From: JBKJVQ01 sp046717125
GTDB taxonomy: Bacteria > Pseudomonadota > Alphaproteobacteria > Rhizobiales > Methyloligellaceae
Direction of reading: 5' to 3'
DNA length: 5,813 nt
Assembly: GCA_046717125.1 (NCBI GenBank)
Contig: JBKJVQ010000002.1
Location: 1 to 5,813, forward strand
This document shows positions 1 through 5,813 of the stretch, piece after piece. Every line of letters starts with the position of its first letter. The first letter of the stretch is position 1. The notes under the pieces were generated by a model, which saw only the letters and a program-made list of their open reading frames with translations, was not told the DNA's origin and ran no database searches. The position numbers and the translations under genes were made by a program.

Positions 1-1172
1 CGTTCACCTTCTCGCGCGCGCTGGAAGACATTCACCTCAATATCGAGTCTCGGCTGAAGGATCTGATAGGGCCCGTTGCCGGCAAGCTGCATACGGCGCG
101 CTCCCGCAACGACCAGGTGGCGACCGATTTCCGGCTCTATATCCGCGATGCGATCGATGCGATTGACATGGCCCTCTCAAGGCTGAAACGGGCGCTCGCC
201 GAGAAGGCGCTGGCGCATGCGGACACGGTGATGCCGGGCTTCACCCATCTCCAGCCGGCCCAGCCGATCACCTTCGGGCATCATCTCCTCGCCTATGTCG
301 AGATGCTGGCGCGCGACCGCGGCCGCTTCGCCGATGCGCGGAAGCGGCTGAACGTTTCGCCGCTCGGCTCGGCGGCGCTTGGCGGCACCAGCTTCCCGAT
401 CGATCGCGACATGACGGCGAAGGCGCTCGGCTTCGATGCGCCGGCGGCGAATTCGCTCGACGCGGTATCCGACCGCGACTTTGCGCTCGAGACGCTGAGC
501 GCCGCTTCGATCTGCGCCATGCACATGTCGCGGCTGGCAGAAGAGATTGTGCTCTGGGTGACGGCCGAGTTTGGTTTCGCGGCCCTGTCGGACAAGTTCA
601 CGACCGGCTCCTCGATCATGCCGCAGAAGCGCAACCCCGACGCGGCCGAGCTTGCGCGCGCCAAGGTGGGGCGCATCGCCGGCAGCTTCATGGCGCTGCT
701 CATCGTCATGAAAGGGCTGCCGCTCGCCTATTCGAAGGACATGCAGGAAGACAAAGAACCGGTGTTCGACGCGCTCGATGCCCTCGGCCTTGTGCTCGCG
801 GCCATGACCGGCATGATCGAAGACATCCAGCCCGACGCGGACGCGATGTCGGCCAGCGCCGGGCGGGGCCATGCGACCGCGACCGACCTCGCCGACTGGC
901 TCGTGCGGCAGGGCGTACCGTTCCGCGAAGCCCACCACATCACGGGAAAAATCGTCGCCGAGGCCGATGCGAGAGGGGTCACGCTGGCGCAACTGCCGCT
1001 CGACGCCATGACGGGGGTCGACGGCCGAATTAGCGAGGAAATCTACGCGGTTCTTGATCCTGCCCGGTCCGTGAACAGCCGCACAAGCTACGGCGGAACG
1101 GCCCCGGCTAACGTGAAAGCCCAGGGGGAGGCATGGATAAAGCGTTTGGACTCGGGGCCCGGCTCAGGCTAA
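1..1172 (+). CDS. argH: Argininosuccinate lyase, 5'-truncated by the window edge
   Basis: This enzyme cleaves argininosuccinate to arginine and fumarate, the last step of arginine biosynthesis, as a cytosolic homotetramer of the fumarase/aspartase superfamily. The first complete codon is at position 3, giving 389 visible residues. The family is usually about 460 residues, so roughly 75 N-terminal residues lie before the window. Visible motifs, in order: HTARSRNDQVAT (codons from about 90), the substrate-binding block of the family; FTHLQPAQP (His codon 246-248, the conserved active-site His); and the superfamily signature GSSIMPQKRNPD, where the first Ser (codon 609-611) is the expected catalytic residue and the Lys is at 627-629. 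The C-terminal SRTSYGGTAP block is also typical. A GTG at 117 is an internal Val codon (the V of QVATDF), not a start, because the family's conserved sequence continues upstream of it. The stop TAA is at 1170-1172, and a candidate promoter for the next gene overlaps it. No frameshift or missing key residue is seen. Confidence 0.97.
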   Translation, partial: FTFSRALEDIHLNIESRLKDLIGPVAGKLHTARSRNDQVATDFRLYIRDAIDAIDMALSRLKRALAEKALAHADTVMPGFTHLQPAQPITFGHHLLAYVEMLARDRGRFADARKRLNVSPLGSAALGGTSFPIDRDMTAKALGFDAPAANSLDAVSDRDFALETLSAASICAMHMSRLAEEIVLWVTAEFGFAALSDKFTTGSSIMPQKRNPDAAELARAKVGRIAGSFMALLIVMKGLPLAYSKDMQEDKEPVFDALDALGLVLAAMTGMIEDIQPDADAMSASAGRGHATATDLADWLVRQGVPFREAHHITGKIVAEADARGVTLAQLPLDAMTGVDGRISEEIYAVLDPARSVNSRTSYGGTAPANVKAQGEAWIKRLDSGPGSG

Positions 1173-1175
1173 AAT
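1146..1175 (+). promoter_or_regulatory. Candidate housekeeping promoter overlapping the argH stop, upstream of lptM
   Basis: A -35-like TTGGAC (1146-1151) and a -10-like TAAAAT (1170-1175) are separated by 18 nt. The extended -10, GCTAAAAT from 1168, fits the alphaproteobacterial vegetative-sigma pattern GCTANAWC except at its last base. The TAAAAT contains the argH stop codon. A start near 1182 would leave a leader of about 37 nt before the lipoprotein ATG. The -35 matches the classical consensus at only three of six positions, so this is a prediction by eye. Even if it is real, read-through from argH may also express the downstream genes. Confidence 0.4.
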
Positions 1176-1190
1176 CGATCCTGAGGGAAT

Positions 1191-1204
1191 GGCGCATCTG
1201 CGCC
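1191..1204 (+). promoter_or_regulatory. Small hairpin in the lptM leader, just before its ribosome binding site
   Basis: GGCGCA (1191-1196) and TGCGCC (1199-1204) are perfect inverted complements around a 2-nt centre. In RNA this would fold as a five-pair GC-rich stem with a four-base loop. It ends 4 nt before the GGGGTGA Shine-Dalgarno-like sequence (1209-1215). No U-tract follows, so it is not an intrinsic terminator. It could stabilise the transcript or affect translation, or could be chance in GC-rich DNA. Confidence 0.25.
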
Positions 1205-1218
1205 GAACGGGGTGATCC

Positions 1219-1407
1219 ATGTCTCGCCACGCGACTTTCGTCATGGCGCTTGTGTGCGTCCTTGCGCTCAGTCTGACGCTGACGGCGTGCGGCCGCAGAG
1301 GTTCGCTGGAAAAGCCGCCGCTCCCACCGCAAGCGGAGGGTGCGCCGCCTTATGAAGCGCCCGACGGCAAGCCGAACCGCCGCTTCATCCTGGACGGGCT
1401 GCTCTAG
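1219..1407 (+). CDS. lptM: Small outer-membrane-type lipoprotein, LptM/YifL-like
   Basis: The gene encodes a 62-residue lipoprotein. A short basic N-terminus (MSRH) is followed by a hydrophobic segment (about residues 6-22) and the lipobox LTAC, with Cys24 as the predicted lipidated residue. Gly, not Asp, follows the Cys, so by the E. coli sorting rule it would go to the outer membrane. After the Cys comes GRRGSLEKPP, matching the CG-x-[KR]-G-x-L-x-x-P signature of the LptM (YifL) family. The rest is a Pro-rich, probably disordered tail ending FILDGLL. E. coli LptM helps the LPS translocon LptD/LptE mature; that role here is inferred from the motif and size. The ATG has a good Shine-Dalgarno-like GGGGTGA at 1209-1215. 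The position between argH and lysA is the usual alphaproteobacterial arrangement. Confidence is high that it is a lipoprotein and moderate for the exact function. Confidence 0.85.
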   Translation: MSRHATFVMALVCVLALSLTLTACGRRGSLEKPPLPPQAEGAPPYEAPDGKPNRRFILDGLL

Positions 1408-1421
1408 CACCACGGGTTGAC

Positions 1422-1495
1422 GTAGCCCGGATGCAGCGCAAGCGAAATCCGGGGCACGCCTGTTCCCGGATTGCGCTCCGCTCCATCCGGGCTAC
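1422..1495. repeat. REPIN-like element: two inverted GTAG-headed REP units
   Basis: The left unit (1422-1453) starts with GTAG, then CCCGGAT (1426-1432), and closes with ATCCGGG (1447-1453), so it can form its own 7-bp stem. The right unit (1465-1495) is the same design on the opposite strand: CCCGGAT (1465-1471), ATCCGGG (1485-1491), then CTAC, the complement of GTAG. An 11-nt spacer (1454-1464) separates them. The two arms match at 28 of 32 aligned positions, with the outer 12 and inner 8 bp perfect. A GTAG tetranucleotide at the foot of an imperfect palindrome is the known hallmark of REP sequences mobilised by RAYT (REP-associated tyrosine) transposases, and two inverted copies form a REPIN. 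The element begins 14 nt after the lipoprotein stop codon and may shape transcript stability between that gene and lysA. A short reading frame running through it (from 1431) is an artefact. Confidence 0.85.
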
Positions 1496-1558
1496 AACAC
1501 CTCGCGCTTCGCTGCGCCAGAGGCTATGCATCCGGCCAACGTCGTTCCCCGGACAGAA

Positions 1559-2833
1559 ATGCATCACTTCACCTACAGGCACGGCGCCCTCAGCGCCGAG
1601 GAGGTCAGCCTCGCCGCGCTCGCGGACGAAGTAGGCACGCCGTTCTACTGCTATTCGACCGCGACGCTTACGCGCCATTACCGCGTCTTCGCCGATGCGT
1701 TTGCGGGCTCCGACACGCTCATCTGCTTCTCGGTCAAGGCGAACTCGAACATCGCCGTACTGGCGACGCTCGGGCGCAAGGGCGCAGGCATGGACGTCGT
1801 CTCGGAGGGTGAGCTGCGGCGCACGCTTCGGGCTAAGATTGCGCCGGAGAAGATCGTGTTCTCCGGTGTCGGCAAGACGCGCGGCGAGATGGCGTTCGCG
1901 CTCGAAACCGGCATCTACGCGTTCAACGTCGAATCCCGCGCCGAGCTCGAGGCCTTGAGCGAAGTCGCCTCGGACCGTTGCATGACGGCGCGCATCGCGT
2001 TGCGGGTAAACCCGGACGTCGACGCCGGGACGCACCACAAGATTGCGACCGGCAAGGCCGAGAACAAATTCGGCGTCGCCTGGGACGATGCGCTGCCGCT
2101 TTACCGCCTCGCGCGCGATCTGCCCGGCATCGCGCCGTCCGGCGTGCATATGCATATCGGCAGCCAGATCACCGCGCTCGATCCGTTCCGCCGCGCTTTT
2201 GCGCTGTTGCGTGAGCTGATCGGCGCATTACGCGAAGACGGTATCGCCATCGATTTCGTCAATCTCGGCGGCGGTCTTGGCATCCCCTACCGCGACTCGG
2301 AAGGCGCACCGCCCTTGCCGGCCGATTACGCGTCGATCGTCACATCGGCGGTCGGCGACCTCGATGTGCGGCTCCTGTTCGAGCCGGGCCGCCTTATCGC
2401 CGGCAATGCGGGCGTGCTCGTTACGCGCGTGATCTCGGTGAAGCACGGCGCGGCCCGGAACTTCGTCATTGTCGATGCGGCGATGAACGATCTGATCCGC
2501 CCGACCCTCTACGACGCCTGGCACGAAATCCGCCCTTGCGAGGAGGCGAAGCTGTCCGGCCCGCGCATCACCGCAGATCTGGTCGGCCCGGTCTGCGAGA
2601 CCGGCGACTATTTCGCGCAAGGCCGCGACCTGCCTGACTTCCGCGAAGGCGACCTCGTCGCCATCATGACGGCCGGGGCTTACGGCGCGGTGCTCGCATC
2701 CCAATATAATTCGCGGCCGCTCGTGCCCGAGATTCTGGTAGACGGCGCGCGCTGGGCGCTGGTCCGCACACGGCCGGATTATGAGGCGATGCTCGCCGGC
2801 GAGCGCCTGCCGGACTGGATGGCTGGATCGTAA
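1559..2833 (+). CDS. lysA: Diaminopimelate decarboxylase
   Basis: This cytosolic PLP enzyme converts meso-diaminopimelate to L-lysine and CO2, the last step of lysine biosynthesis. It uses the same metabolite that enters peptidoglycan. The 424-residue product has the fold-type III (alanine racemase-like) barrel plus C-terminal beta domain. Visible motifs: SVKANSN with the PLP-binding Lys60; HIGSQI with His199; the phosphate-binding NLGGGLG (235-241); EPGR (275-278); GPVCETGD with Cys346 and Glu347, the active-site residues supplied across the dimer interface; and GAYGAVLASQYNSRP with Tyr375. Nothing essential is missing. The ATG at 1559 is chosen because MHHFTYRHG matches the usual N-terminus of alphaproteobacterial LysA. 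An in-frame ATG at 1526 would add 11 residues that do not look like the family, and its AGAGG is only 2 nt away. The Shine-Dalgarno sequence before 1559 (GGACAG, 1551-1556) is weak. The stop is TAA. Confidence 0.95.
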   Translation: MHHFTYRHGALSAEEVSLAALADEVGTPFYCYSTATLTRHYRVFADAFAGSDTLICFSVKANSNIAVLATLGRKGAGMDVVSEGELRRTLRAKIAPEKIVFSGVGKTRGEMAFALETGIYAFNVESRAELEALSEVASDRCMTARIALRVNPDVDAGTHHKIATGKAENKFGVAWDDALPLYRLARDLPGIAPSGVHMHIGSQITALDPFRRAFALLRELIGALREDGIAIDFVNLGGGLGIPYRDSEGAPPLPADYASIVTSAVGDLDVRLLFEPGRLIAGNAGVLVTRVISVKHGAARNFVIVDAAMNDLIRPTLYDAWHEIRPCEEAKLSGPRITADLVGPVCETGDYFAQGRDLPDFREGDLVAIMTAGAYGAVLASQYNSRPLVPEILVDGARWALVRTRPDYEAMLAGERLPDWMAGS

Positions 2834-2909
2834 GCAAACTCGCGCCGAATTGATCGGCCGCGGCGTTTGAATCGTGACGCTCGAAGTCGTTGTGATAGGC
2901 TCGACCCAA

Positions 2910-5672
2910 ATGAGTTTTCCCGAGAACGAACCCGAAACTGGAACGCCGCAGGATGGTGTGCTGACGCGCAAGGTCCGGAGCGCGCGTCTGTCGATTTTCG
3001 CCGAGCGGGTCTGGGAAGCGCTGCTCTGGCCGCTGGTGACGGTAGGCCTGTTCGTCGCGCTTTCACTGCTTGGCGTCTTCGCCCTGATGCCCGGCTGGCT
3101 GCATCTGTTCGCGCTCGTCTTGTTCGCGCTCGCGCTGGTAATCTCATGCCGTGGCTTTCTCCAGTTGCGCTATCCCGGACGCGAGCAGGCGTTGCGGCGT
3201 CTGGAACGCGACGCGGGGCTGAAGCACCGGCCCGCCACCTCGTACAACGACACTCTGGGCGAAAGCGCGACGCGCGAAGGCCGCGCCCTGTGGGATGCGC
3301 ACCGGTCGCGCCTCGCGTCCCTGTTCGCCCGTCTCAAGCCCGGCTGGCCGAAACCCCGCAACGATCGCGCGGACCCTTACGCCTTGCGTATCGGTCTCGC
3401 GCTCGTCCTTCTCGTCGCGGTCCTGGCCACGGGAGGCAGCGGCCTCGACCGACTGCGCGCGGCGCTTATGCCTCAATCGATCGCTTCGGCGGCGCCCCTC
3501 AGGGTCGACGCCTGGGTGACGCCGCCCGCCTATACCGGCAAGCCGCCGATCGTGCTTGCGAGCGGATCCGTCCCCGAGCAGAAGGCCGAGCCTTCTCTAC
3601 CCTTGGCCGTTCCCGAGAACAGCGTACTCGTGCTGCGCGCGCTGTCGCCCGACGGCCGACCCGTCTCTCTGCGCAGGATCGACAGCAAGGGCGGCGTCCA
3701 TGGGCTGACCCCCAAAGGCGATGCACCGAAAGCAGACGAAGGGGTTCCGGTTGAATTCGAGCAGACGCTCGAAAATCCCGTGACGCTCGAACTGGAATCG
3801 GATGGCGCGGCGCTCGCGAAATGGAGCTTCTCGATCGTCGACGACCAGCCGCCGCGCATCGCCTTGAGCGAAATGCCGACGCAGACGCCGCGCGCGGCGG
3901 TGCGTTTCGGCTACGCGGCGGAAGACGATTACGGCGTCGTCCAAGCTGATGCGCGCTTCGCGCTCACGGACGAAAAGGCGGACAAGACGAAGCTCGGCGA
4001 TGCGTCGCTGGTCGAGCCGCCGTCGATTCCGATAACGCTGCCCCGCTCCAAGTCCGAGTTCGTCGAGGGGCATGCGACGAAAGATCTGACTTCGCATCCC
4101 TGGGCGGGATTGAAGGTGAAGATGACGCTGTCGGCGCGCGATCATGCCGGTCAGCGGGGCGAGAGCGAGCCGCACGAATTCATCCTTCCCGAGCGCGTGT
4201 TCACCAAGCCGCTGGCCAAGGCGCTGGTCGCGCAGCGCCGCGACCTCGTGCTCGAACTCGACATGAGCCAACGGGTCGCCGACGAACTCGACAAGATCGG
4301 GCGTGCGGCGGAGGAGCAGCTTAGCGACGCCGGCATTTATCTAGCTTTGCGCGCGCTTCATTGGCGGCTGCGCCATGATCCGTCGACCGACGCAAAACGC
4401 AGTGTGGTCGACGAACTCTGGCAGCTCGCGCTGAAGATCGAGGACGGCGACCTCCCCGAGGCCGAAAAGAATATGCGCGAAGCGCAGGAGCGTCTGATGG
4501 ACGCCCTGAAGAACAACGCGTCCGACGCCGAAATCGAAAAGCTGGTCGATGAACTGCGCCAAGCCATGTCGGAATTTTTGAAGCAGCTTCAGCAGCAACA
4601 GGCCAATCGCAGCGGCGATCCGCAGAACCAGCCCCAGTCGGAGACCGGTGACGAGACCGTCTCGCAACAGGACCTCGACAAGCTGCTGGACTCTATCGAG
4701 CAGCTCGCCAAGAGCGGTGCCAAGGACTTGGCGGAGCGCATGCTGAGCGAGATGAAGGACGTGCTGGAGCGCCTTCAGAACGGGAACATGGCGCAGAACG
4801 CCGAACAGCAGCAGATGGCCAAGTCCATGAAGGAGCTGCAGGACATGATCCGCGAGCAGCAGAAGCTGCTCGACGACACGTTCGAGGCGCGCCGCCAGGA
4901 GCCGCAGCCGCCGGGAGGGGAGGGCCAGCAGGGCGAGCAGCAGTCGGACATGCAGTTCAACCCGGACGGCGAGCATGGCGATCCCATGGGTATGGAAGGC
5001 TTCATGGGTCAGGACAGCCCGTTTGGCCAGTTCGGCATGCCGCAATTTGGCGAGCAGGGCCAACAGGGCGAAGGCAAGCAACGTCAACAGGGCAAGCAGG
5101 CGCAGCAAGGTAAGCAAGGTAAGCAAGGTAAGGGTCAGCAGGGACAGGGGCAGAAAGGCGGTCAGGGTGGACGCAGCCCCGGCTCCCAGAGCGAGCTCGG
5201 GAAGCGCCAGGCCGGGTTGCAGCAGCGCCTGCAGGACATGATGGAGCAGATGCGCGGCACGGGCGGCCAGCCGCCCGGGGAACTGGACGGCGCCAACGCG
5301 GCCATGGGTGACGCTCAGGGCGCGATCGGCGAGAAAAACCTCGAACGCGCGACTGATCAGCAGACCTTGGCGCTCGATCGGCTGCGTCAGGGCGCGCAAT
5401 CCATGGCTGACCAGATGACGCAAGGCCAGCAGCAGGGTCAGCAAGGCCAAAAACAGGGGCAGCGGGGGCCCGGCCGCAACGGCATGCGCGATCCGCTCGG
5501 CCGTCCCGAACGCAGCGAAGGCCCAGACCTTGGCCTATCGGTCAAAGTGCCCGATGAGATCGATGTCCAGCGCGCCCGCGAGATTCTTGACGAAGTCCGG
5601 CGCCGCCTCGGCGACCCTAACAGGCCAAACCTCGAACTCGATTATCTCGAGCGCCTGATCCGCAGGTTTTGA
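2910..5672 (+). CDS. TIGR02302/DUF4175 family membrane protein with Gln/Gly-rich low-complexity region
   Basis: This is a 920-residue protein of an alphaproteobacterial family with no established function. Two hydrophobic helices (about residues 37-59 and 62-80) form a hairpin, and a third is at 157-175. A probably periplasmic beta-rich part follows, with VDAWVTPPAYTGKPP (about 199-213) and DDQPPRIALSEMP (about 311) then EDDYGV (about 338), which resembles an Ig-like segment. After ILPERVFTKPLAKAL come long charged helices (about 430-575 and 587-665), likely coiled coils. A Gln/Gly/Met-rich tract (about 665-760), a short helical part, a second Gln/Gly tract (about 843-860) and a conserved C-terminus (REILDEVRRRLGDP to the end) complete it. 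The only Cys is residue 80. The ATG at 2910 is preferred over an in-frame GTG at 2874 because neither has a strong ribosome site and the extra 12 residues look non-coding. A weak AGG lies at 2897-2899. It follows lysA by 76 nt, so co-transcription is possible. Confidence 0.88.
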   Translation: MSFPENEPETGTPQDGVLTRKVRSARLSIFAERVWEALLWPLVTVGLFVALSLLGVFALMPGWLHLFALVLFALALVISCRGFLQLRYPGREQALRRLERDAGLKHRPATSYNDTLGESATREGRALWDAHRSRLASLFARLKPGWPKPRNDRADPYALRIGLALVLLVAVLATGGSGLDRLRAALMPQSIASAAPLRVDAWVTPPAYTGKPPIVLASGSVPEQKAEPSLPLAVPENSVLVLRALSPDGRPVSLRRIDSKGGVHGLTPKGDAPKADEGVPVEFEQTLENPVTLELESDGAALAKWSFSIVDDQPPRIALSEMPTQTPRAAVRFGYAAEDDYGVVQADARFALTDEKADKTKLGDASLVEPPSIPITLPRSKSEFVEGHATKDLTSHPWAGLKVKMTLSARDHAGQRGESEPHEFILPERVFTKPLAKALVAQRRDLVLELDMSQRVADELDKIGRAAEEQLSDAGIYLALRALHWRLRHDPSTDAKRSVVDELWQLALKIEDGDLPEAEKNMREAQERLMDALKNNASDAEIEKLVDELRQAMSEFLKQLQQQQANRSGDPQNQPQSETGDETVSQQDLDKLLDSIEQLAKSGAKDLAERMLSEMKDVLERLQNGNMAQNAEQQQMAKSMKELQDMIREQQKLLDDTFEARRQEPQPPGGEGQQGEQQSDMQFNPDGEHGDPMGMEGFMGQDSPFGQFGMPQFGEQGQQGEGKQRQQGKQAQQGKQGKQGKGQQGQGQKGGQGGRSPGSQSELGKRQAGLQQRLQDMMEQMRGTGGQPPGELDGANAAMGDAQGAIGEKNLERATDQQTLALDRLRQGAQSMADQMTQGQQQGQQGQKQGQRGPGRNGMRDPLGRPERSEGPDLGLSVKVPDEIDVQRAREILDEVRRRLGDPNRPNLELDYLERLIRRF
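5106..5132 (+). repeat. Three perfect tandem copies of a 9-bp unit inside the TIGR02302 gene
   Basis: CAAGGTAAG occurs at 5106-5114, 5115-5123 and 5124-5132 with no differences. Each copy is exactly three codons in frame (Gln-Gly-Lys), beginning at residue 733. Because the unit is a multiple of three, gain or loss of copies would lengthen or shorten the Gln/Gly/Lys tract without breaking the frame. Exact identity at the DNA level, with GGT for Gly where the surrounding tract mostly uses GGC, suggests recent duplication by slippage. Confidence 0.9.
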
Positions 5673-5706
5673 TCGGCAGCGCGGAAACCTTGCGCGACAG
5701 GATGGG

Positions 5707-5813
5707 CTACCGTGCAGCCGCCCTGCCCGGCATCCCGCCCGAGATTTCGATCACGAATTTGCGCCCGAAACGCGCGAGCGAAGTCATGTAGCCCCGCGCG
5801 ACCTGCATGAACG
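5707..5813 (-). CDS. C-terminal end of an unidentified convergent gene (partial)
   Basis: On the minus strand a frame is open from the window edge to a TAG at 5709-5707. It gives 34 residues, starting FMQVARGYMTSLARFGRK and ending GMPGRAAAR. Its third codon positions are strongly G/C, as in the other genes here, and the peptide has an ordinary amphipathic composition, so it looks like a real C-terminus. I do not recognise the family. It would converge with the TIGR02302 gene, leaving 34 nt between the two stops, and I see no convincing terminator there. Alternatives are non-coding sequence or the 29-codon plus-strand frame at 5702-5791. Too little is visible to decide. Confidence 0.45.
   Translation of the reverse strand, partial: FMQVARGYMTSLARFGRKFVIEISGGMPGRAAAR

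Noticed and set aside
177..992. Long minus-strand frame antisense to argH.
   Set aside because: High-GC coding DNA commonly has open antisense frames. The argH motifs cover the region without a break.
1422..1495. Reading the large inverted repeat as a rho-independent terminator after lptM.
   Set aside because: There is no T-run after either stem, and the GTAG-headed two-unit structure is explained better as a REP doublet, although it may still influence transcript ends.
1431..1634. A 67-codon plus-strand frame starting inside the inverted repeat.
   Set aside because: It is made of the REP-like element and then runs out of frame into lysA; it is an artefact of the repeat.
2867..2896. Possible promoter before the TIGR02302 gene: TTGAAT (2867-2872) with TGTGAT (2891-2896), 18 nt apart.
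   Set aside because: The -10 is a poor match and no other support is visible; transcription from lysA is a sufficient explanation.
2867..3754. A 295-codon plus-strand frame overlapping the start of the TIGR02302 gene.
   Set aside because: The product is Arg/Ala-rich with no recognisable motif, and it is out of frame with the conserved membrane segments and the VDAWVTPPAYTG block.
4341..5450. A 369-codon open frame on the minus strand, antisense to the TIGR02302 gene, rich in Leu and resembling a membrane protein.
   Set aside because: Gln codons CAG/CAA and Glu-rich helices on the plus strand read as Leu-rich runs in antisense. The plus-strand product has recognisable family motifs throughout, and the antisense peptide shows no family features.
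5702..5791. A 29-codon plus-strand frame with an ATG at the right end of the window.
   Set aside because: It has no clear ribosome binding site or recognisable motif and overlaps the better supported minus-strand frame.

Overview
The window reads as a high-GC alphaproteobacterial chromosome segment, most likely from the order Hyphomicrobiales (Rhizobiales). Three things suggest this: the gene order argH - small LptM/YifL-type lipoprotein - lysA - giant TIGR02302/DUF4175 membrane protein, the strongly GC-biased third codon positions, and a GTAG-headed palindromic repeat of a kind I associate with Bradyrhizobium/Rhodopseudomonas-like genomes. The family names come from recognising protein motifs by eye; no database search was run.

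Layout, left to right. Positions 1-1172 hold the 3' five-sixths of argH (argininosuccinate lyase), whose N-terminus lies before the window. After a 46-nt gap with a plausible promoter and a small hairpin comes a 62-residue lipoprotein gene of the LptM type (1219-1407). The next 151 nt contain a 74-bp element made of two inverted REP-like units (1422-1495). It is followed by lysA (diaminopimelate decarboxylase, 1559-2833). After 76 nt comes a 920-residue TIGR02302-family protein (2910-5672). This protein has three N-terminal membrane segments, a probably periplasmic beta-rich region, long helical stretches and Gln/Gly-rich low-complexity tracts. The last 107 nt probably carry the C-terminal end of an unidentified convergent gene on the minus strand.

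How the genes fit together. ArgH makes arginine and LysA makes lysine from meso-diaminopimelate, the same molecule that crosslinks the peptidoglycan of Gram-negative bacteria. The small lipoprotein resembles the factor that helps mature the LPS translocon in E. coli. The TIGR02302 protein is an uncharacterised envelope protein. All four genes run in the same direction with short gaps, so they may be co-transcribed at least in part, with a candidate internal promoter in front of the lipoprotein gene. I see no CRISPR array, insertion sequence, tRNA or rRNA, and no obvious defence or novel multi-gene system. The window is mostly conserved core genome. The items most worth a second look are the REPIN-like doublet and the uncharacterised TIGR02302 protein with its slippage-prone repeat.
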